Notes: generated by a model not told the origin, from the letters alone. DNA of 64,000 bases from Shewanella sp. KT0246 (GCF_019654955.1 NZ_BPEV01000005.1:62001-126000); one strand, 5' to 3'; numbered from the stretch's first letter, positions 46,113 through 55,768 are shown. Numbers and translations: made by a program.

Positions 46113-46955
46113 TTAAGCAAGCTTTTCACGACGAGCTTCAGCTTGTTTGCGCTTACGCACTGGACTTTCTTTTACGTGAGTTAAATACAGCGGTAAACCA
46201 ACAAGCACAAATCCACCCACTAAATTACCCAGTGCGGTAGGGATTTCATTCCAAACGAGGTAATCCATAACCGTAAAGTCACCACCCATGATCATTGAGA
46301 ATGGGAACAGGAACATATTGACAATTGAGTGCTCAAAACCCATGAAGAAGAACAGCATAACGGGCATCCACATTGCCATCATTTTGCCGCTTGCAGAAGT
46401 AGAAATCATTGCACCAACGACTCCCATTGATACCATCCAGTTACACAACATGCCGCGAATAAAAATGGTCATCCAACCCGCAAAGCCATGTTCTTGATAA
46501 CCCAGAGTACGTGACTCACCGATGCTACTCACTTTCGCAGCGAGTACGCCACCATCAGTGTTATAACCATAAGTTAAAATAAACGATGCAAAGAAAGCAA
46601 CCGTGAGGGCGCCGGCGAAATTGCCCACAAACACTAGGCCCCAATTCCGCAGCATTTGGTCTACTGTACAGCCATTTCTTTTATCCAAAACCGCCAATGG
46701 CACTAAGGTAAATACCCCAGTTAACAAATCAAACTTCATTAAATATAGCATGATAAAACCAACAGGGAATAAGAGAGACCCCGTTAGCAAACTGCCAGTC
46801 TTAACTATCACCGTAATGGCAAAAAATGCTGCTAGACCTAAAATAGCTCCCGCCATAAAAGCACGGACCAATGTATCTTTGGTTGACATGAAAATTTTTT
46901 GTTCACCAGCATCGACCATTTTGGCTGCGAACTCTTTTGGTTCAATATACGACAT
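46113..46955 (-). CDS. Formate/nitrite-type (FNT) channel
   Basis: A 280-residue membrane protein with six helices and the pore signatures of the FNT family. These are LVRAFMAGAILGLAAFFAIT (TM1), KFDLLTGVFTLVPLAVLD, RGMLCNWMVSMGVVGAMIST and FMGFEHSIVNMFLFPFSMIM, the last with the central His. It passes small anions such as formate, nitrite or hydrosulfide. Next to cyanase and the PP2C-kinase, nitrite or cyanate are the plausible cargoes (inference). AGGAG precedes the ATG. A candidate sigma-54 promoter lies 37-52 bp upstream. Confidence 0.93.
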   Translation of the reverse strand: MSYIEPKEFAAKMVDAGEQKIFMSTKDTLVRAFMAGAILGLAAFFAITVIVKTGSLLTGSLLFPVGFIMLYLMKFDLLTGVFTLVPLAVLDKRNGCTVDQMLRNWGLVFVGNFAGALTVAFFASFILTYGYNTDGGVLAAKVSSIGESRTLGYQEHGFAGWMTIFIRGMLCNWMVSMGVVGAMISTSASGKMMAMWMPVMLFFFMGFEHSIVNMFLFPFSMIMGGDFTVMDYLVWNEIPTALGNLVGGFVLVGLPLYLTHVKESPVRKRKQAEARREKLA

Positions 46956-46991
46956 AGCTTCACACTCCTAGATTTAATTCTGGTCATGTTT

Positions 46992-47007
46992 TGCGAGTTC
47001 TATGCCA
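46992..47007 (-). promoter_or_regulatory. Candidate sigma-54 promoter of the FNT operon
   Basis: Reverse strand TGGCATAGAACTCGCA has -24 TGGCA and -12 GC at the exact spacing; the -12 element reads TCGCA rather than TTGCA. The start would be near 46980, leaving a leader of about 25 bases. Confidence 0.5.
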
Positions 47008-47071
47008 CTATAAAAAAGTCAAATTAAACAACTTGTTAACATAAAGGTGTACCATAAGCTAATGAGTTAAA

Positions 47072-47084
47072 GCACTATAATAGC
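47072..47084. promoter_or_regulatory. GCACTATAATAGC motif upstream of the FNT operon
   Basis: Twelve of 13 bases match the motif at 43653 upstream of cynS. It is 66-78 bp upstream of the FNT -24 element. See the cynS site for the NtrC comparison. Confidence 0.45.
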
Positions 47085-47165
47085 TCGTTTTTTATTCATC
47101 CTGCCCTATATTGGAACGTCATCAAAAATTTCAATCAAGTTGTATTTATCCTTAAGGTTGAATGA

Positions 47166-48686
47166 CTAAGGCCTAAAAAAGCGTGAAGCTTGAGCCACTT
47201 GATTAAGCGGTTTTCCTTGGACAATTTCACCGCCCGAGTTCACTTCGGTGATAAAAAATGTCAGCGTTTCGCGTGTTTGAGATAACCCCTGTTTATCAGG
47301 GTGCTTCATCGAGCTGGTGACTGTAATAGGATATTCAAGTTGCTCAGCCGCTTTAATCAACACCACAGTGTCATTTGCAATCGCAAAATCATAAGCTGAT
47401 AAGTTGTCGTAACTGATACTGATATTATAAAAAGCGGCTTGCTGGGTTTTATTACGGATTTTAAGTAAATAGCTATTTTCAGTGACCTCTTTGTTTAGCT
47501 CGGTGCTGACCACACGATATAGACTTTGACGATCACGAATAACGTTTAATTGAATGTCAGTACGGCTTTGTAAATCCAGTACGATCATGACTAGCATCAC
47601 CACTAATGCACCGGCATAACCCAATGCTTTTACTGACCAGAACGAGGGTTTTTCACCTTTTTTCAGTGCGTTTTCACTGGTAAAGCTGATTAGGTTTGGA
47701 AGATAGCCAAACTTTTCCATCGTTTGATTGCAGGCATCGACACAGGCGCCGCAATTAATACATTCGTATTGCAGGCCATTACGAATATCTATACCTGTTG
47801 GGCAAACATCAACACACAAATGGCAATCGACACAGTCACCTAAACCAGCAGGCTTGTTATCATTTACCAGTGCTAATTGCTTCTTGTTACGCTTACGCGG
47901 ACCACGGTTTTCACCACGAGCAGCATCATAGCTAACGGTTTTAGTATTCGCATCGAACATCACAGCTTGAAAACGCGAATATGGGCAACAATGTAAACAC
48001 ATCATTTCTCGCATCCACCCTGCATTAAGGTAAGTACATAGTGCAAAAAACCAAACCCAAACACCGGTCCAAAACCCGCTACTGAAACTAAAAATATCCG
48101 AATATAACTCCCGGGCGGGCATGAAGTAGCCCATAAAACCACAGCCAGTCAGCAATGCTATAACAGCCCAAGCAGTGTGCTTTGATACCCTTTTACCGAT
48201 TTTGGACATAGATAAGGGCGCATTATCTAATGCGGTGCGGTGATGATGATTACCTTCAACTTTCGCTTCAACCCACATAAACATCGCAGTCCACGCGGTT
48301 TGTGGGCATAAAAAGCCGCACCAAACTCTGCCCCAATATACCGTGACAAAAAACAATGCGAATGCGGCAGCCATAAAGACCCAAGCCAACACGGTAAAAT
48401 CTTGCGGCCATAAGGTGATATTAAAAAAGAAAAATTGCTGTTCGGTCACATCAAACAAAATAGCCTGACGCCCGTTGAAATTGATGAAAGGGATCAGGAA
48501 AAATATCGCAATCAGCAAAGTATTAGTTTGCTGACGGATTTTTTGAAATACCCCTTTCTGTTCGCGAACATGAATTTTGCCAGAGGCGCTGACATTAACA
48601 ACAGGAATGCGCTGGGTAGATGGTGTGGGTAGCCGACTCGAGACTGGCTTTGACGTCGCTGGTTTTGACATTGCTGCTTTTGACAT
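47166..48686 (-). CDS. ccoG: Cytochrome c oxidase accessory protein CcoG (FixG/RdxA)
   Basis: A 506-residue membrane iron-sulfur protein needed for cbb3 oxidase assembly (copper handling in current models). Membrane helices lie in the first half (FLIPFINFNGRQAILFDV, WGRVWCGFLCPQTAW). Two 4Fe-4S motifs follow: DCVDCHLCVDVCPTG and ECINCGACVDACNQTM. An FixG-type C-terminal Ig-like domain (TENSYLLKIRNKTQQAAFY) ends it. It stands alone here, without ccoNOPQ. It has a sigma-54 promoter candidate and a shared inverted-repeat site upstream, both pointing to the adjacent PAS activator. Confidence 0.95.
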   Translation of the reverse strand: MSKAAMSKPATSKPVSSRLPTPSTQRIPVVNVSASGKIHVREQKGVFQKIRQQTNTLLIAIFFLIPFINFNGRQAILFDVTEQQFFFFNITLWPQDFTVLAWVFMAAAFALFFVTVYWGRVWCGFLCPQTAWTAMFMWVEAKVEGNHHHRTALDNAPLSMSKIGKRVSKHTAWAVIALLTGCGFMGYFMPARELYSDIFSFSSGFWTGVWVWFFALCTYLNAGWMREMMCLHCCPYSRFQAVMFDANTKTVSYDAARGENRGPRKRNKKQLALVNDNKPAGLGDCVDCHLCVDVCPTGIDIRNGLQYECINCGACVDACNQTMEKFGYLPNLISFTSENALKKGEKPSFWSVKALGYAGALVVMLVMIVLDLQSRTDIQLNVIRDRQSLYRVVSTELNKEVTENSYLLKIRNKTQQAAFYNISISYDNLSAYDFAIANDTVVLIKAAEQLEYPITVTSSMKHPDKQGLSQTRETLTFFITEVNSGGEIVQGKPLNQVAQASRFFRP

Positions 48687-48726
48687 GGTCTGGTCCTAAT
48701 TTGCCTTTATTAGCTCACAGCTAAAT

Positions 48727-48742
48727 AGCAAAACCTACGCCA
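48727..48742 (-). promoter_or_regulatory. Sigma-54 promoter of ccoG
   Basis: Reverse strand TGGCGTAGGTTTTGCT has TGGC at -24 and TTGCT at -12 with the exact 10-base spacing between GG and GC. The predicted start is near 48716, 30 bases before the ccoG ATG. Confidence 0.7.
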
Positions 48743-48805
48743 ACCACTACAGCAAATTAAGTTGTTGATTATAAATAACAAAATTAAATTAGGGAATATT
48801 AAAAG

Positions 48806-48839
48806 TCACGAAATATCACTTATTAGCGATATATCGTGA
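48806..48839. promoter_or_regulatory. Inverted repeat TCACGAAATATC (activator site for ccoG)
   Basis: TCACGAAATATC (48806-48817) and GATATATCGTGA (48828-48839) are inverted copies (11 of 12) with a 10-base spacer. The centre is about 107 bp upstream of the predicted ccoG start, typical for a sigma-54 activator. The half-site TCACGAWAT recurs at 50367. Confidence 0.65.
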
Positions 48840-48865
48840 TCTCAAATTAGAGGTTATGATTCGGT

Positions 48866-50320
48866 TTATCGGTTAATGGATAGTTTTTTCATTTTTGAAC
48901 GTAAAGTACTGGGTGGCATATCGAGTATTGCCGCAGCGCCAGTCGGGCCCGAGATCCGCCACTGGACAGCATTAAGTGTCTCTTCAATATGAGCAGTTTC
49001 CGCCTGTGCCATGGTTAAAATAGGTTTGGTTACTGAAGCTGTATTTTGCCCACTTACTTGAGCATGACCAAGCGATAGACTATTAAAGTCCAAAGTTTGA
49101 TTTTGGCTAAGAATAATTTCTCGCTCAATTAAGTTTTGCAACTCGCGTACATTACCAGGCCAAGAATATTGCTGAAGTTTTTTCAAACCTTTTGCACTGA
49201 CTTTAGTTATCTTTTTACCCAGTTTCTGGCTTAAAGAGTCCACCAAATCGCTCACTAATGCTGGAATATCCTCACTTCGTTGGCGTAAGGGCGGTACCAA
49301 AATTGGAAATACATTGAGGCGATAATACAAGTCCATTCTAAACAAGCCTTGCTCTACCCTTGCCTGTAAGTCGTGATGAGTCGCGGCAATTAGGCGAATA
49401 TTAACCTTTATGGTTTCACTACTGCCAACTCGCTCAAAGGACTGCTCTTGAATAACTCGCAGTAACTTAGATTGGGCTTCAAGGCTTAGCTCAGCAATTT
49501 CATCTAAAAATAAGGTACCATTATGGGCCAATTCAAAACGACCTTTACGTCTGCTTATCGCGCCTGTAAATGCGCCTTTTTCGTGACCAAATAACTCACT
49601 TTCTAAAATCGAAGCTGAAAATGCCGCGCAGTTTACACTCACTAGTGGGTGATCTTTACGATGACTTAATTGATGAAGGCTTCGTGCCACCAGCTCTTTA
49701 CCTGTGCCATTTTCACCGCAAATCAACACTGTACTGTCAGTATTAGCCACCAGATTGATTTGCTGAGTTAAATGGCTAATTGCTTGGCTATTACCAGATA
49801 GCCCCATTGCACCTTGTTTACCTTGAAGTTCAGTCAGCAAATATTGGTTTTCAGAGGCGAGTCGCTCCGACAGAGCCTGCACCTGTGCTAATGCCTCGCG
49901 CAATGAGTCTTCGGTATGCTTTTGAATGCTCACATCTCGAAATATCGCGACTACTCCGATTAAAACGCCATTATCGTAAACAGGTGTAGAGCTATAATAA
50001 ACAGGGAAGCAAGTGCCATCTTTTCGCCAAAATACATCTTCTGAAACTTGTCGAGCCACACCATCATGCAAAGTGCGATAAATCGGGCAGTCATGTTGTG
50101 GATAATGGCTACCATCAGCGTGGCTATGGTGATGACAATCATGGATATTTTTACCAATCAATTCAGCACTTTTCCATCCCGTCATTTGCTCTGCCGCAGG
50201 ATTAATAAATACTGCATTACCTTCAAGATCAAAGCCATAAACCCCTTCAGTAATCGCGTTAAGCAGTAGTGTGTTCTCTGGTAAAAAGTGACTAGAAGCA
50301 AAGTTTTTTGGCGATGTCAT
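48866..50320 (-). CDS. PAS-domain sigma-54-dependent activator
   Basis: A 484-residue regulator without receiver domain. The N-terminal PAS (about 20-135) contains a Cys/His-rich stretch ([20 protein letters not shown]) of a type found in other PAS activators. The AAA+ domain has Walker [15 protein letters not shown] intact and Walker [12 protein letters not shown] Fis-type HTH ends it. It was started at 50320, where AAGGGA precedes the ATG; 50347 is an alternative. Its own promoter region carries the palindrome at 50367, which overlaps the -35 part of a TATAAT promoter and suggests self-repression. It lies between ccoG and the divergent YeiH-like gene. The signal is unknown. Confidence 0.92.
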   Translation of the reverse strand: MTSPKNFASSHFLPENTLLLNAITEGVYGFDLEGNAVFINPAAEQMTGWKSAELIGKNIHDCHHHSHADGSHYPQHDCPIYRTLHDGVARQVSEDVFWRKDGTCFPVYYSSTPVYDNGVLIGVVAIFRDVSIQKHTEDSLREALAQVQALSERLASENQYLLTELQGKQGAMGLSGNSQAISHLTQQINLVANTDSTVLICGENGTGKELVARSLHQLSHRKDHPLVSVNCAAFSASILESELFGHEKGAFTGAISRRKGRFELAHNGTLFLDEIAELSLEAQSKLLRVIQEQSFERVGSSETIKVNIRLIAATHHDLQARVEQGLFRMDLYYRLNVFPILVPPLRQRSEDIPALVSDLVDSLSQKLGKKITKVSAKGLKKLQQYSWPGNVRELQNLIEREIILSQNQTLDFNSLSLGHAQVSGQNTASVTKPILTMAQAETAHIEETLNAVQWRISGPTGAAAILDMPPSTLRSKMKKLSINR

Positions 50321-50366
50321 TGCATTCCCTTCCATCAAAATGGTCAATATTACTGTTATTATAATC

Positions 50367-50388
50367 AGGTCACGATATTTCGCGACCT
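50367..50388. promoter_or_regulatory. 22-bp palindrome between the PAS activator and YeiH-like genes
   Basis: Left arm AGGTCACGATA and right arm TTTCGCGACCT are inverted (9 of 11). It shares the half-site TCACGAWAT with 48806-48839. It is placed upstream of both divergent genes and overlaps the -35 region of the activator's TATAAT promoter (about 50357-50362 on the reverse strand). Confidence 0.65.
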
Positions 50389-50510
50389 ATAACTGAATGT
50401 ATTTAGTTAACATCCACAATTATCTTTAGCTGATGCTTTTTCATCTTCAGTTATCGTTCAATGACTCTGGAGTTGCTACAATAAGCCATCGATATTTTGA
50501 GTGATTGTTC

Positions 50511-51452
50511 ATGACTACTGGTTTTTCTTCGAAATTCAAATTATGGCTTTTTGTCGCTGTAGGTTTAATGTGTCTAGCGCCGTTTATCTCTTCTCCAATA
50601 GCTCTGTTAATGGGTTTTACTCTTGCCAGTTTAGGCATGGTGCCAGTCAGTATCGATCTAAATAAAATCACAAAAAAATTATTAGCTTACTCGATTGTCG
50701 GTTTAGGTTTTGGCATCAACTTACCTGAAGCGATTGCTGCGAGCAGTAATAATTTAGGCTTAATTGTGGGGTCTATTTTCTTTACCCTTATTTTAGGCTT
50801 TGGTTTAACTAAATTAATGAAGCTTGAAGAAAAGACCGGACATTTGATTAGTTGCGGTACTGCAATTTGTGGTGGTAGTGCAATTGCCGCTGTTGCACCA
50901 GCAATTAATGCTAAGAATGATCAAATTGCGGTTTCGTTAGCCTGTATTTTTTTACTCAATTCAGCCGCGTTATTCTTATTCCCCACCATTGGTCACGCCT
51001 TATCATTAAGCCAATATGATTTTGGGGTTTGGAGCGCCATTGCAATTCACGATACCTCTTCGGTGGTTGGCGCAGCATCAGCCTATGGCGATGAAGCCTT
51101 AAAAACAGCAACCACGATTAAACTGGCCCGTGCATTGTGGATTATTCCAATCGCATTACTCAGCGCCATTATATTTGGTGGTGATAAGTCGAAAATATCT
51201 ATTCCATATTTTATTGGTTTTTATTGTTTAGCCATTCTAACGGCTTACTTTATTCCTCAAGGCCAACCAGTTTATGAAGTACTATTTAACGTATCTAAAC
51301 AATTATTGATTGTATGCTTATTTTTGATTGGCGCGGGGATCACGGTGAGTAAAATGCGCGCCAACGGGCCTAAACCATTACTATTGGGCGTATTACTCTG
51401 GCTTGCTATTGGTAGCTCATCACTTGGATATATTTTATGGATTGGGCAATAA
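50511..51452 (+). CDS. YeiH-like putative sulfate-exporter-family transporter (UPF0324)
   Basis: A 313-residue membrane protein with about nine or ten helices. The segments [58 protein letters not shown] and [17 protein letters not shown] are the conserved core of the UPF0324 family, members of which are annotated as putative sulfate or inorganic-anion exporters. I used the ATG at 50511; a TTG six bases earlier is possible. It is divergent from the PAS activator with a shared palindrome. A weak sigma-54-like sequence (-24 TGA, -12 TTGCT) lies at 50462-50477. Substrate unknown. Confidence 0.9.
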   Translation: MTTGFSSKFKLWLFVAVGLMCLAPFISSPIALLMGFTLASLGMVPVSIDLNKITKKLLAYSIVGLGFGINLPEAIAASSNNLGLIVGSIFFTLILGFGLTKLMKLEEKTGHLISCGTAICGGSAIAAVAPAINAKNDQIAVSLACIFLLNSAALFLFPTIGHALSLSQYDFGVWSAIAIHDTSSVVGAASAYGDEALKTATTIKLARALWIIPIALLSAIIFGGDKSKISIPYFIGFYCLAILTAYFIPQGQPVYEVLFNVSKQLLIVCLFLIGAGITVSKMRANGPKPLLLGVLLWLAIGSSSLGYILWIGQ

Positions 51453-51564
51453 ATAGGATTTATCACTAGTTATTTATCGCTGATGACTTATGAGGTTAGA
51501 ACTATGGGCTTAGAACTACGAGCCTAGAACTAAGAGTTTGAAGGCTGAAAAATTTAAACGCTGA

Positions 51565-51774
51565 CTATTCAGAATCCTGTGCATCTTGCGGCTGAATGTA
51601 CGGCTTAGCTAACGCCAGCCCAATAAGTCCGCCGAAAGCTAATAGCTCTATCACCGCGCGAGTAAGTCCCGTTGTTTGCACAGATGCAACTATGGCAATA
51701 ATACACAAACTAATAATCGCAATGACTTTAAATAGTTTGATTTTGGCTTTGCTGTTAAACCTATTTTTAAACAA
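51565..51774 (-). CDS. Small membrane protein of unknown function
   Basis: A 69-residue protein with a TTG start. Two helices (KLFKVIAIISLCIIAIVASV and LTRAVIELLAFGGLIGLALA) with a basic N-terminus and an acidic tail (QDAQDSE) suggest an inner-membrane hairpin. A GAGG lies ten bases before the start, which is long. It sits between the YeiH-like gene and the PqiA-like gene. No family recognised. Confidence 0.45.
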   Translation of the reverse strand: MFKNRFNSKAKIKLFKVIAIISLCIIAIVASVQTTGLTRAVIELLAFGGLIGLALAKPYIQPQDAQDSE

Positions 51775-51918
51775 TGAAAAATTGCCTCAGTGAAAATACT
51801 CAGGTTCATTATCTAAATTGTCTATTTAAGCCGCCAATACTGATTGTTTCTAAGTTATACACTTACACATTAAAGCTCATTTCTTAACATTAAGTGATAT
51901 GAGCTCGTTACCTTACCT

Positions 51919-52599
51919 TTATGCCTCTTTACTTGCCTTACTCATTACTTTTAAACGTTCCCCTTTAAAAGGCTGAGTTGAAGTATTGATAAACAAAGCA
52001 GACACCAACCACTGACTAGCAATAGAAAACACACAGTAAGCACTAAAAAAATAAAAGCCAGTTTCAAATTGAGCTGTGGTTTTCAACAACTCCCCCATCC
52101 CAGCAGAAGCATTACCCGCCATGTAGACAATGATTAAGGCAACCACAAACACGTCTGCCATTGACCACTTTCCAATAGCGCTAATCACCTTAACCACACT
52201 TTGCTGTTGACGAGAAAACCAAGGCAAGCAGATAACTAACAGCAGCGATAGTTTCATCGCAGGAAATACCACACTAAACAAGCCAACTAACCCTGCCACA
52301 ACCACATTATTTGACTGATAAAGCTCATCCACAGTATCGACAATACTGCGGGTTTTATAAAACACCTCAACTTCACCTTCGATAGTGTCAAAACCGAACA
52401 TACTTATCGCCATGTCCATCATGCTTCGTGCATTACCACGCGAGCTTTCAGATAGACTTTCAGTAAACATATTCACCCCAGTTTCCACCAGTTCAGCTTT
52501 TTCAATACTGCCTTGTATGGTCAAAATTGGCTGTGTCACCCCTGGAATAAGTAACGCTAACGAAAGGATAATGACACTGATGCTAACCAAGGATTTCAT
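51919..52599 (-). CDS. PqiA-like membrane protein (paraquat-inducible protein A family)
   Basis: A 226-residue protein with four helices. The conserved LGxWSMxDVFVVALIV pattern appears as IGKWSMADVFVVALIIVYMA, the family's key segment. The first helix (VISVIILSLALLIPGV-like) is followed by a roughly 80-residue periplasmic loop. Only one PqiA half is present, unlike E. coli PqiA, which has two. GGAG is five bases before the ATG at 52599. PqiA proteins work with MCE-type PqiB in lipid traffic; no MCE gene is nearby. Confidence 0.85.
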   Translation of the reverse strand: MKSLVSISVIILSLALLIPGVTQPILTIQGSIEKAELVETGVNMFTESLSESSRGNARSMMDMAISMFGFDTIEGEVEVFYKTRSIVDTVDELYQSNNVVVAGLVGLFSVVFPAMKLSLLLVICLPWFSRQQQSVVKVISAIGKWSMADVFVVALIIVYMAGNASAGMGELLKTTAQFETGFYFFSAYCVFSIASQWLVSALFINTSTQPFKGERLKVMSKASKEA

Positions 52600-52776
52600 A
52601 TTATCTCCGAGAGTGGGTTGAGAGTAAGCCAAAGAGAATATACAGCAAGAAAACTTAAAAGTGTGAAGCAGTTAGTAGGAGCTATCAAACCATCAAGAGC
52701 AAATGAATAAACAGTTAAGCAATCTTATTTAACAATGACTTAACTATCTATTTAAGTAGTCAAAACTGGAAAAACA

Positions 52777-53955
52777 TTAATAAAATGGGCTAGGGTCGAC
52801 TTCAAGCGAACGAGGTGAAATACCTCGTTCGATATTTAAATCTGATTTACGTAAATCTACAAAGGTGACATCGGTATAACGTCGATGCTTTTGCGAATAA
52901 AAACACTTCACCACAGGGTTTAATGCATCACGACCCTTTGATTCCCAAACAATGCCGACTCTTTCATCGGATAATTGCACTAGTGAACCCACAGGGTAAA
53001 TCCCGACGCAGCGGATGAACTCATAAACTAGTGATTGATCGAGATGAAATGGGGTTAACTTCATTAAGATTTTAAATGCAGCTGCTGGGCTCATTGCTTC
53101 TTTATAGCAACGAGTGGCTGTAAGGGCATCAAAAATATCCACAATACAGCTCATTCGTCCATGTTGTGGTATTTCATCGCCTTTCAGCCCTTTAGGGTAG
53201 CCATTACCGTCAAGTTTCTCATGATGCATTAAGCAAACATCTTTACTCACTTGCGATAAGCCTTCCGCTTCTTTCATAATATCTACGGCATACACTTGAT
53301 GCTTTTTAATTTCTTCAAACTCTTCGTCAGTCAATTTACCAGGCTTGTGGAGGATTTTATTATCCACTTGAATTTTGCCAATATCATGCAAAATCCCACC
53401 TACTGCCATTTCTTTCAGTAATGCCTTATCCAGCTCAAGATGCTTACCAAAAGTGACCAGCAAAAATGCGACATTTACAGAATGCTCAAGTAAATAAGCA
53501 TCTTTGGTTCTTAGTGCCGATACACACTTAAGTGCATCAGCATCATCCATCACTGATTCAATCATTTTGTCAGCAATATCTTCAAACGGTGCCACTTCAA
53601 CCGCTTTGCCCTCGTAAGTTTCCGACAGGACTTTACGTACTAGGGTTTTAGCTTCTGAAAGGATTTTTTTCGCTTGGGTTTGCTTCGTTTCGCGAGTGAT
53701 GACCGGCTTACGTACTAACGGCGCTGAACTTTTGTTCTTTAAGCCACAGCTATCAGATGAACGTTCCACATCAACCCAAACAGATTTAATGCCCGCGTTT
53801 TGTAGTTTACCAATCGAGTCACGATGCTTGATTTGCCCCGCATTACTAATAGCCACTTTGCTTTCTTTACGATCGATAGCGACCACAAACATGCCTAAAC
53901 CTAAACGGCTGACAGGTATGCGAATAACATCTTGTGGCTGATCAATTTGGCTCAT
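52777..53955 (-). CDS. HD-GYP c-di-GMP phosphodiesterase with DUF3391
   Basis: A 392-residue cytoplasmic protein. The N-terminal DUF3391 (about 5-90) is followed by the HD-GYP domain (about 150-340), with HSVNVAFLLV, GGILHDIGKIQV (HD metal site), CLMHHEKLDGNGYPKGLKGD (the HHE and GYP motifs) and RMSCIVDIFDALTATRCYK. All metal ligands seem intact, so it should hydrolyse c-di-GMP. The start at 53955 gives the usual N-terminus; TTG/ATG at 53982/53979 would add nine residues. It is probably the antagonist to local diguanylate cyclases, none of which is in the window. Confidence 0.92.
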   Translation of the reverse strand: MSQIDQPQDVIRIPVSRLGLGMFVVAIDRKESKVAISNAGQIKHRDSIGKLQNAGIKSVWVDVERSSDSCGLKNKSSAPLVRKPVITRETKQTQAKKILSEAKTLVRKVLSETYEGKAVEVAPFEDIADKMIESVMDDADALKCVSALRTKDAYLLEHSVNVAFLLVTFGKHLELDKALLKEMAVGGILHDIGKIQVDNKILHKPGKLTDEEFEEIKKHQVYAVDIMKEAEGLSQVSKDVCLMHHEKLDGNGYPKGLKGDEIPQHGRMSCIVDIFDALTATRCYKEAMSPAAAFKILMKLTPFHLDQSLVYEFIRCVGIYPVGSLVQLSDERVGIVWESKGRDALNPVVKCFYSQKHRRYTDVTFVDLRKSDLNIERGISPRSLEVDPSPFY

Positions 53956-54118
53956 GTAAGGGTAACTCTCCGAAGACATCAACTAACAATAATTGCTAAT
54001 ACTTATGACTTAATATGTTGAATATGTAAATTTACTATACCCATTTTATCTCGTCTCAACTAAATACTCCAAATAAAATGTACCAATATGTAACTGTGAT
54101 TAAATTCAGCCAGTTAGC

Positions 54119-54137
54119 GGGATTGATTATCATTCTC
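54119..54137. promoter_or_regulatory. Fur box upstream of menF
   Basis: GGGATTGATTATCATTCTC matches 15 of 19 positions of the Fur consensus (GATAATGATTATCATTATC). Its right end is about 55 bp before the menF start, so it lies where it could block the promoter. Confidence 0.6.
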
Positions 54138-54192
54138 ACAGTAAAAAAGTGATTATATTAGCCTTTAAGATCACAGCATTAACGGCTTAAGA

Positions 54193-55653
54193 TTGACAGT
54201 TTTTGAACCCTTCACTAACTTAGGGCATAATTTACATAATCATACTACTCTTCCTCATTTAGCCTATTTGAGTTATCAACTATTGGAGTCCTTGTTGCCT
54301 AGCCACATTTTTTCTGAGCAATTTAGCCAGTTAATCGACAAGCTAAACGCTATGAAGTTGGCCCATGCCAAAGAACACATAGTGCAAATCTCAGTGGAAG
54401 CAAAGTCAATTCCATTACTTTCATGGCTTGGTGCGCAAACTCAGTACCCACGTATTTATTGGCATGGCCGTGAGAAACAAGAAGAAGTAGCTGCTATCGG
54501 CGCATGTAAAGATTTTAAGCAAGAACAAGAGATTGATGATGAGTTATTAGCATCAATTTACCAATCTCAACGTGGTAAAAGCAGTAATCAAGACATTCGC
54601 TATTATGGCGGTGTCGCTTTCGACCGTACCGTAGAATGCTGGCCTGATTTTGGTCGCACTCGCTTTGTACTACCTCGTATTGAACTGCGTCGTCATGGAA
54701 ATATTGTCAAATTGCTGGTCAATCTCAATTTTGAAGATACTGATCAACAGACAGAGTGCGAAGCAGCAATTGAAGCTATTAAACAATTAAAACCTGCAAA
54801 ACCACTATCTCCACCTAACAAGTTGCCGTTAATGGGTCGTAGTGATTTACCTAACTATCAACGTTGGAAAGAGTTAGTGGAACAGGTAACTCAGCCAAAG
54901 TTTAATCAAACCACTCCAAAAGTGGTGCTTTCTCGTCAAACGCAACTTGAAATCAATGATGTCGTTGATCCTTGGATGGTGCTGGCGTGTTGGCAAGGTC
55001 GCAATCCGAATAGCTTCCAATTTGGTTTTCAGTTTAGCCCTGAAAGAACCTTCATTTCTTGTTCACCAGAGCGTTTGTATTTACGCAGACAAAAAGAGCT
55101 GTTTACAGAAGCACTAGCTGGGACAACTGTACGCGGATTAAACCAGGAAGAAGATGATTTTTTGGCGACTCAATTGCTGGAAGACACTAAAAATAGTCAT
55201 GAAAACCAGTTAGTCAGACAACAAATTGTCGACGTATTAACTCCGCTAAGTCACTATGTTGGTGCTGATGAGTCAGCTAAAATTTTCAAACTAACACATA
55301 TCCAGCATTTACATCGTTCAATTCGTGCTGAGTTGAAAGCAGGGGTAAATGACTTTCAGTTACTCCAAGCTCTGCACCCAACACCCGCAGTTGGCGGCCT
55401 ACCTAAAGAGTCTGCATTAAGCTTTATTCGTCAGCGCGAAGGCTATAACCGCGGCTGGTATGCTGGCGCTTGTGGTTACTTAAATAAATATGAAAGTGAA
55501 TTTTCAGTCGCTATTCGCAGCGCATTAATCGAGCCTGGTCGAATAAACCTCTTTGCAGGTGCCGGCATTGTTGCAGGTTCTGATCCACTTGCCGAATGGC
55601 AAGAGCTTGAAAATAAACTCACGACAATATTATCGATATTGGTTGAGCTATAA
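54193..55653 (+). CDS. menF: Isochorismate synthase MenF
   Basis: A 486-residue chorismate-using enzyme (chorismate to isochorismate, first step of menaquinone synthesis). The catalytic C-terminal half contains FGFQFSPERTFISCSPERLY, ALAGTTVRGLNQEEDDFLA, HENQLVRQQIVDVLTPL, HPTPAVGGLPKESALSFIRQ and WYAGACGYLNKYESEFSVAI, which are family landmarks. It starts at TTG (54193) with a weak ribosome site; no ATG fits. The enzyme could also serve siderophore synthesis (EntC-type), but no siderophore genes are near, so menaquinone is more likely. A Fur box precedes it. Confidence 0.94.
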   Translation: MTVFEPFTNLGHNLHNHTTLPHLAYLSYQLLESLLPSHIFSEQFSQLIDKLNAMKLAHAKEHIVQISVEAKSIPLLSWLGAQTQYPRIYWHGREKQEEVAAIGACKDFKQEQEIDDELLASIYQSQRGKSSNQDIRYYGGVAFDRTVECWPDFGRTRFVLPRIELRRHGNIVKLLVNLNFEDTDQQTECEAAIEAIKQLKPAKPLSPPNKLPLMGRSDLPNYQRWKELVEQVTQPKFNQTTPKVVLSRQTQLEINDVVDPWMVLACWQGRNPNSFQFGFQFSPERTFISCSPERLYLRRQKELFTEALAGTTVRGLNQEEDDFLATQLLEDTKNSHENQLVRQQIVDVLTPLSHYVGADESAKIFKLTHIQHLHRSIRAELKAGVNDFQLLQALHPTPAVGGLPKESALSFIRQREGYNRGWYAGACGYLNKYESEFSVAIRSALIEPGRINLFAGAGIVAGSDPLAEWQELENKLTTILSILVEL

Positions 55654-55768
55654 CTCTCATTGTTTGCTTAACCTACTAATTAAGTAAGTTTGCACTGCCG
55701 TATCGCTTTTATCGTTGCATGCTATAAGCCTCTTTATTCAAAACAAGTCCCAAAATCACAATTGATGG

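Noticed and set aside
46603..46971. 122-codon ORF opposite the FNT gene
   Set aside because: It is a shadow of a clear six-helix channel; no family is seen in the translation.
50462..50477. Sigma-54 promoter for the YeiH-like gene
   Set aside because: The -12 TTGCT is good but the -24 reads TGA instead of TGG; kept only as a remark in the gene entry.
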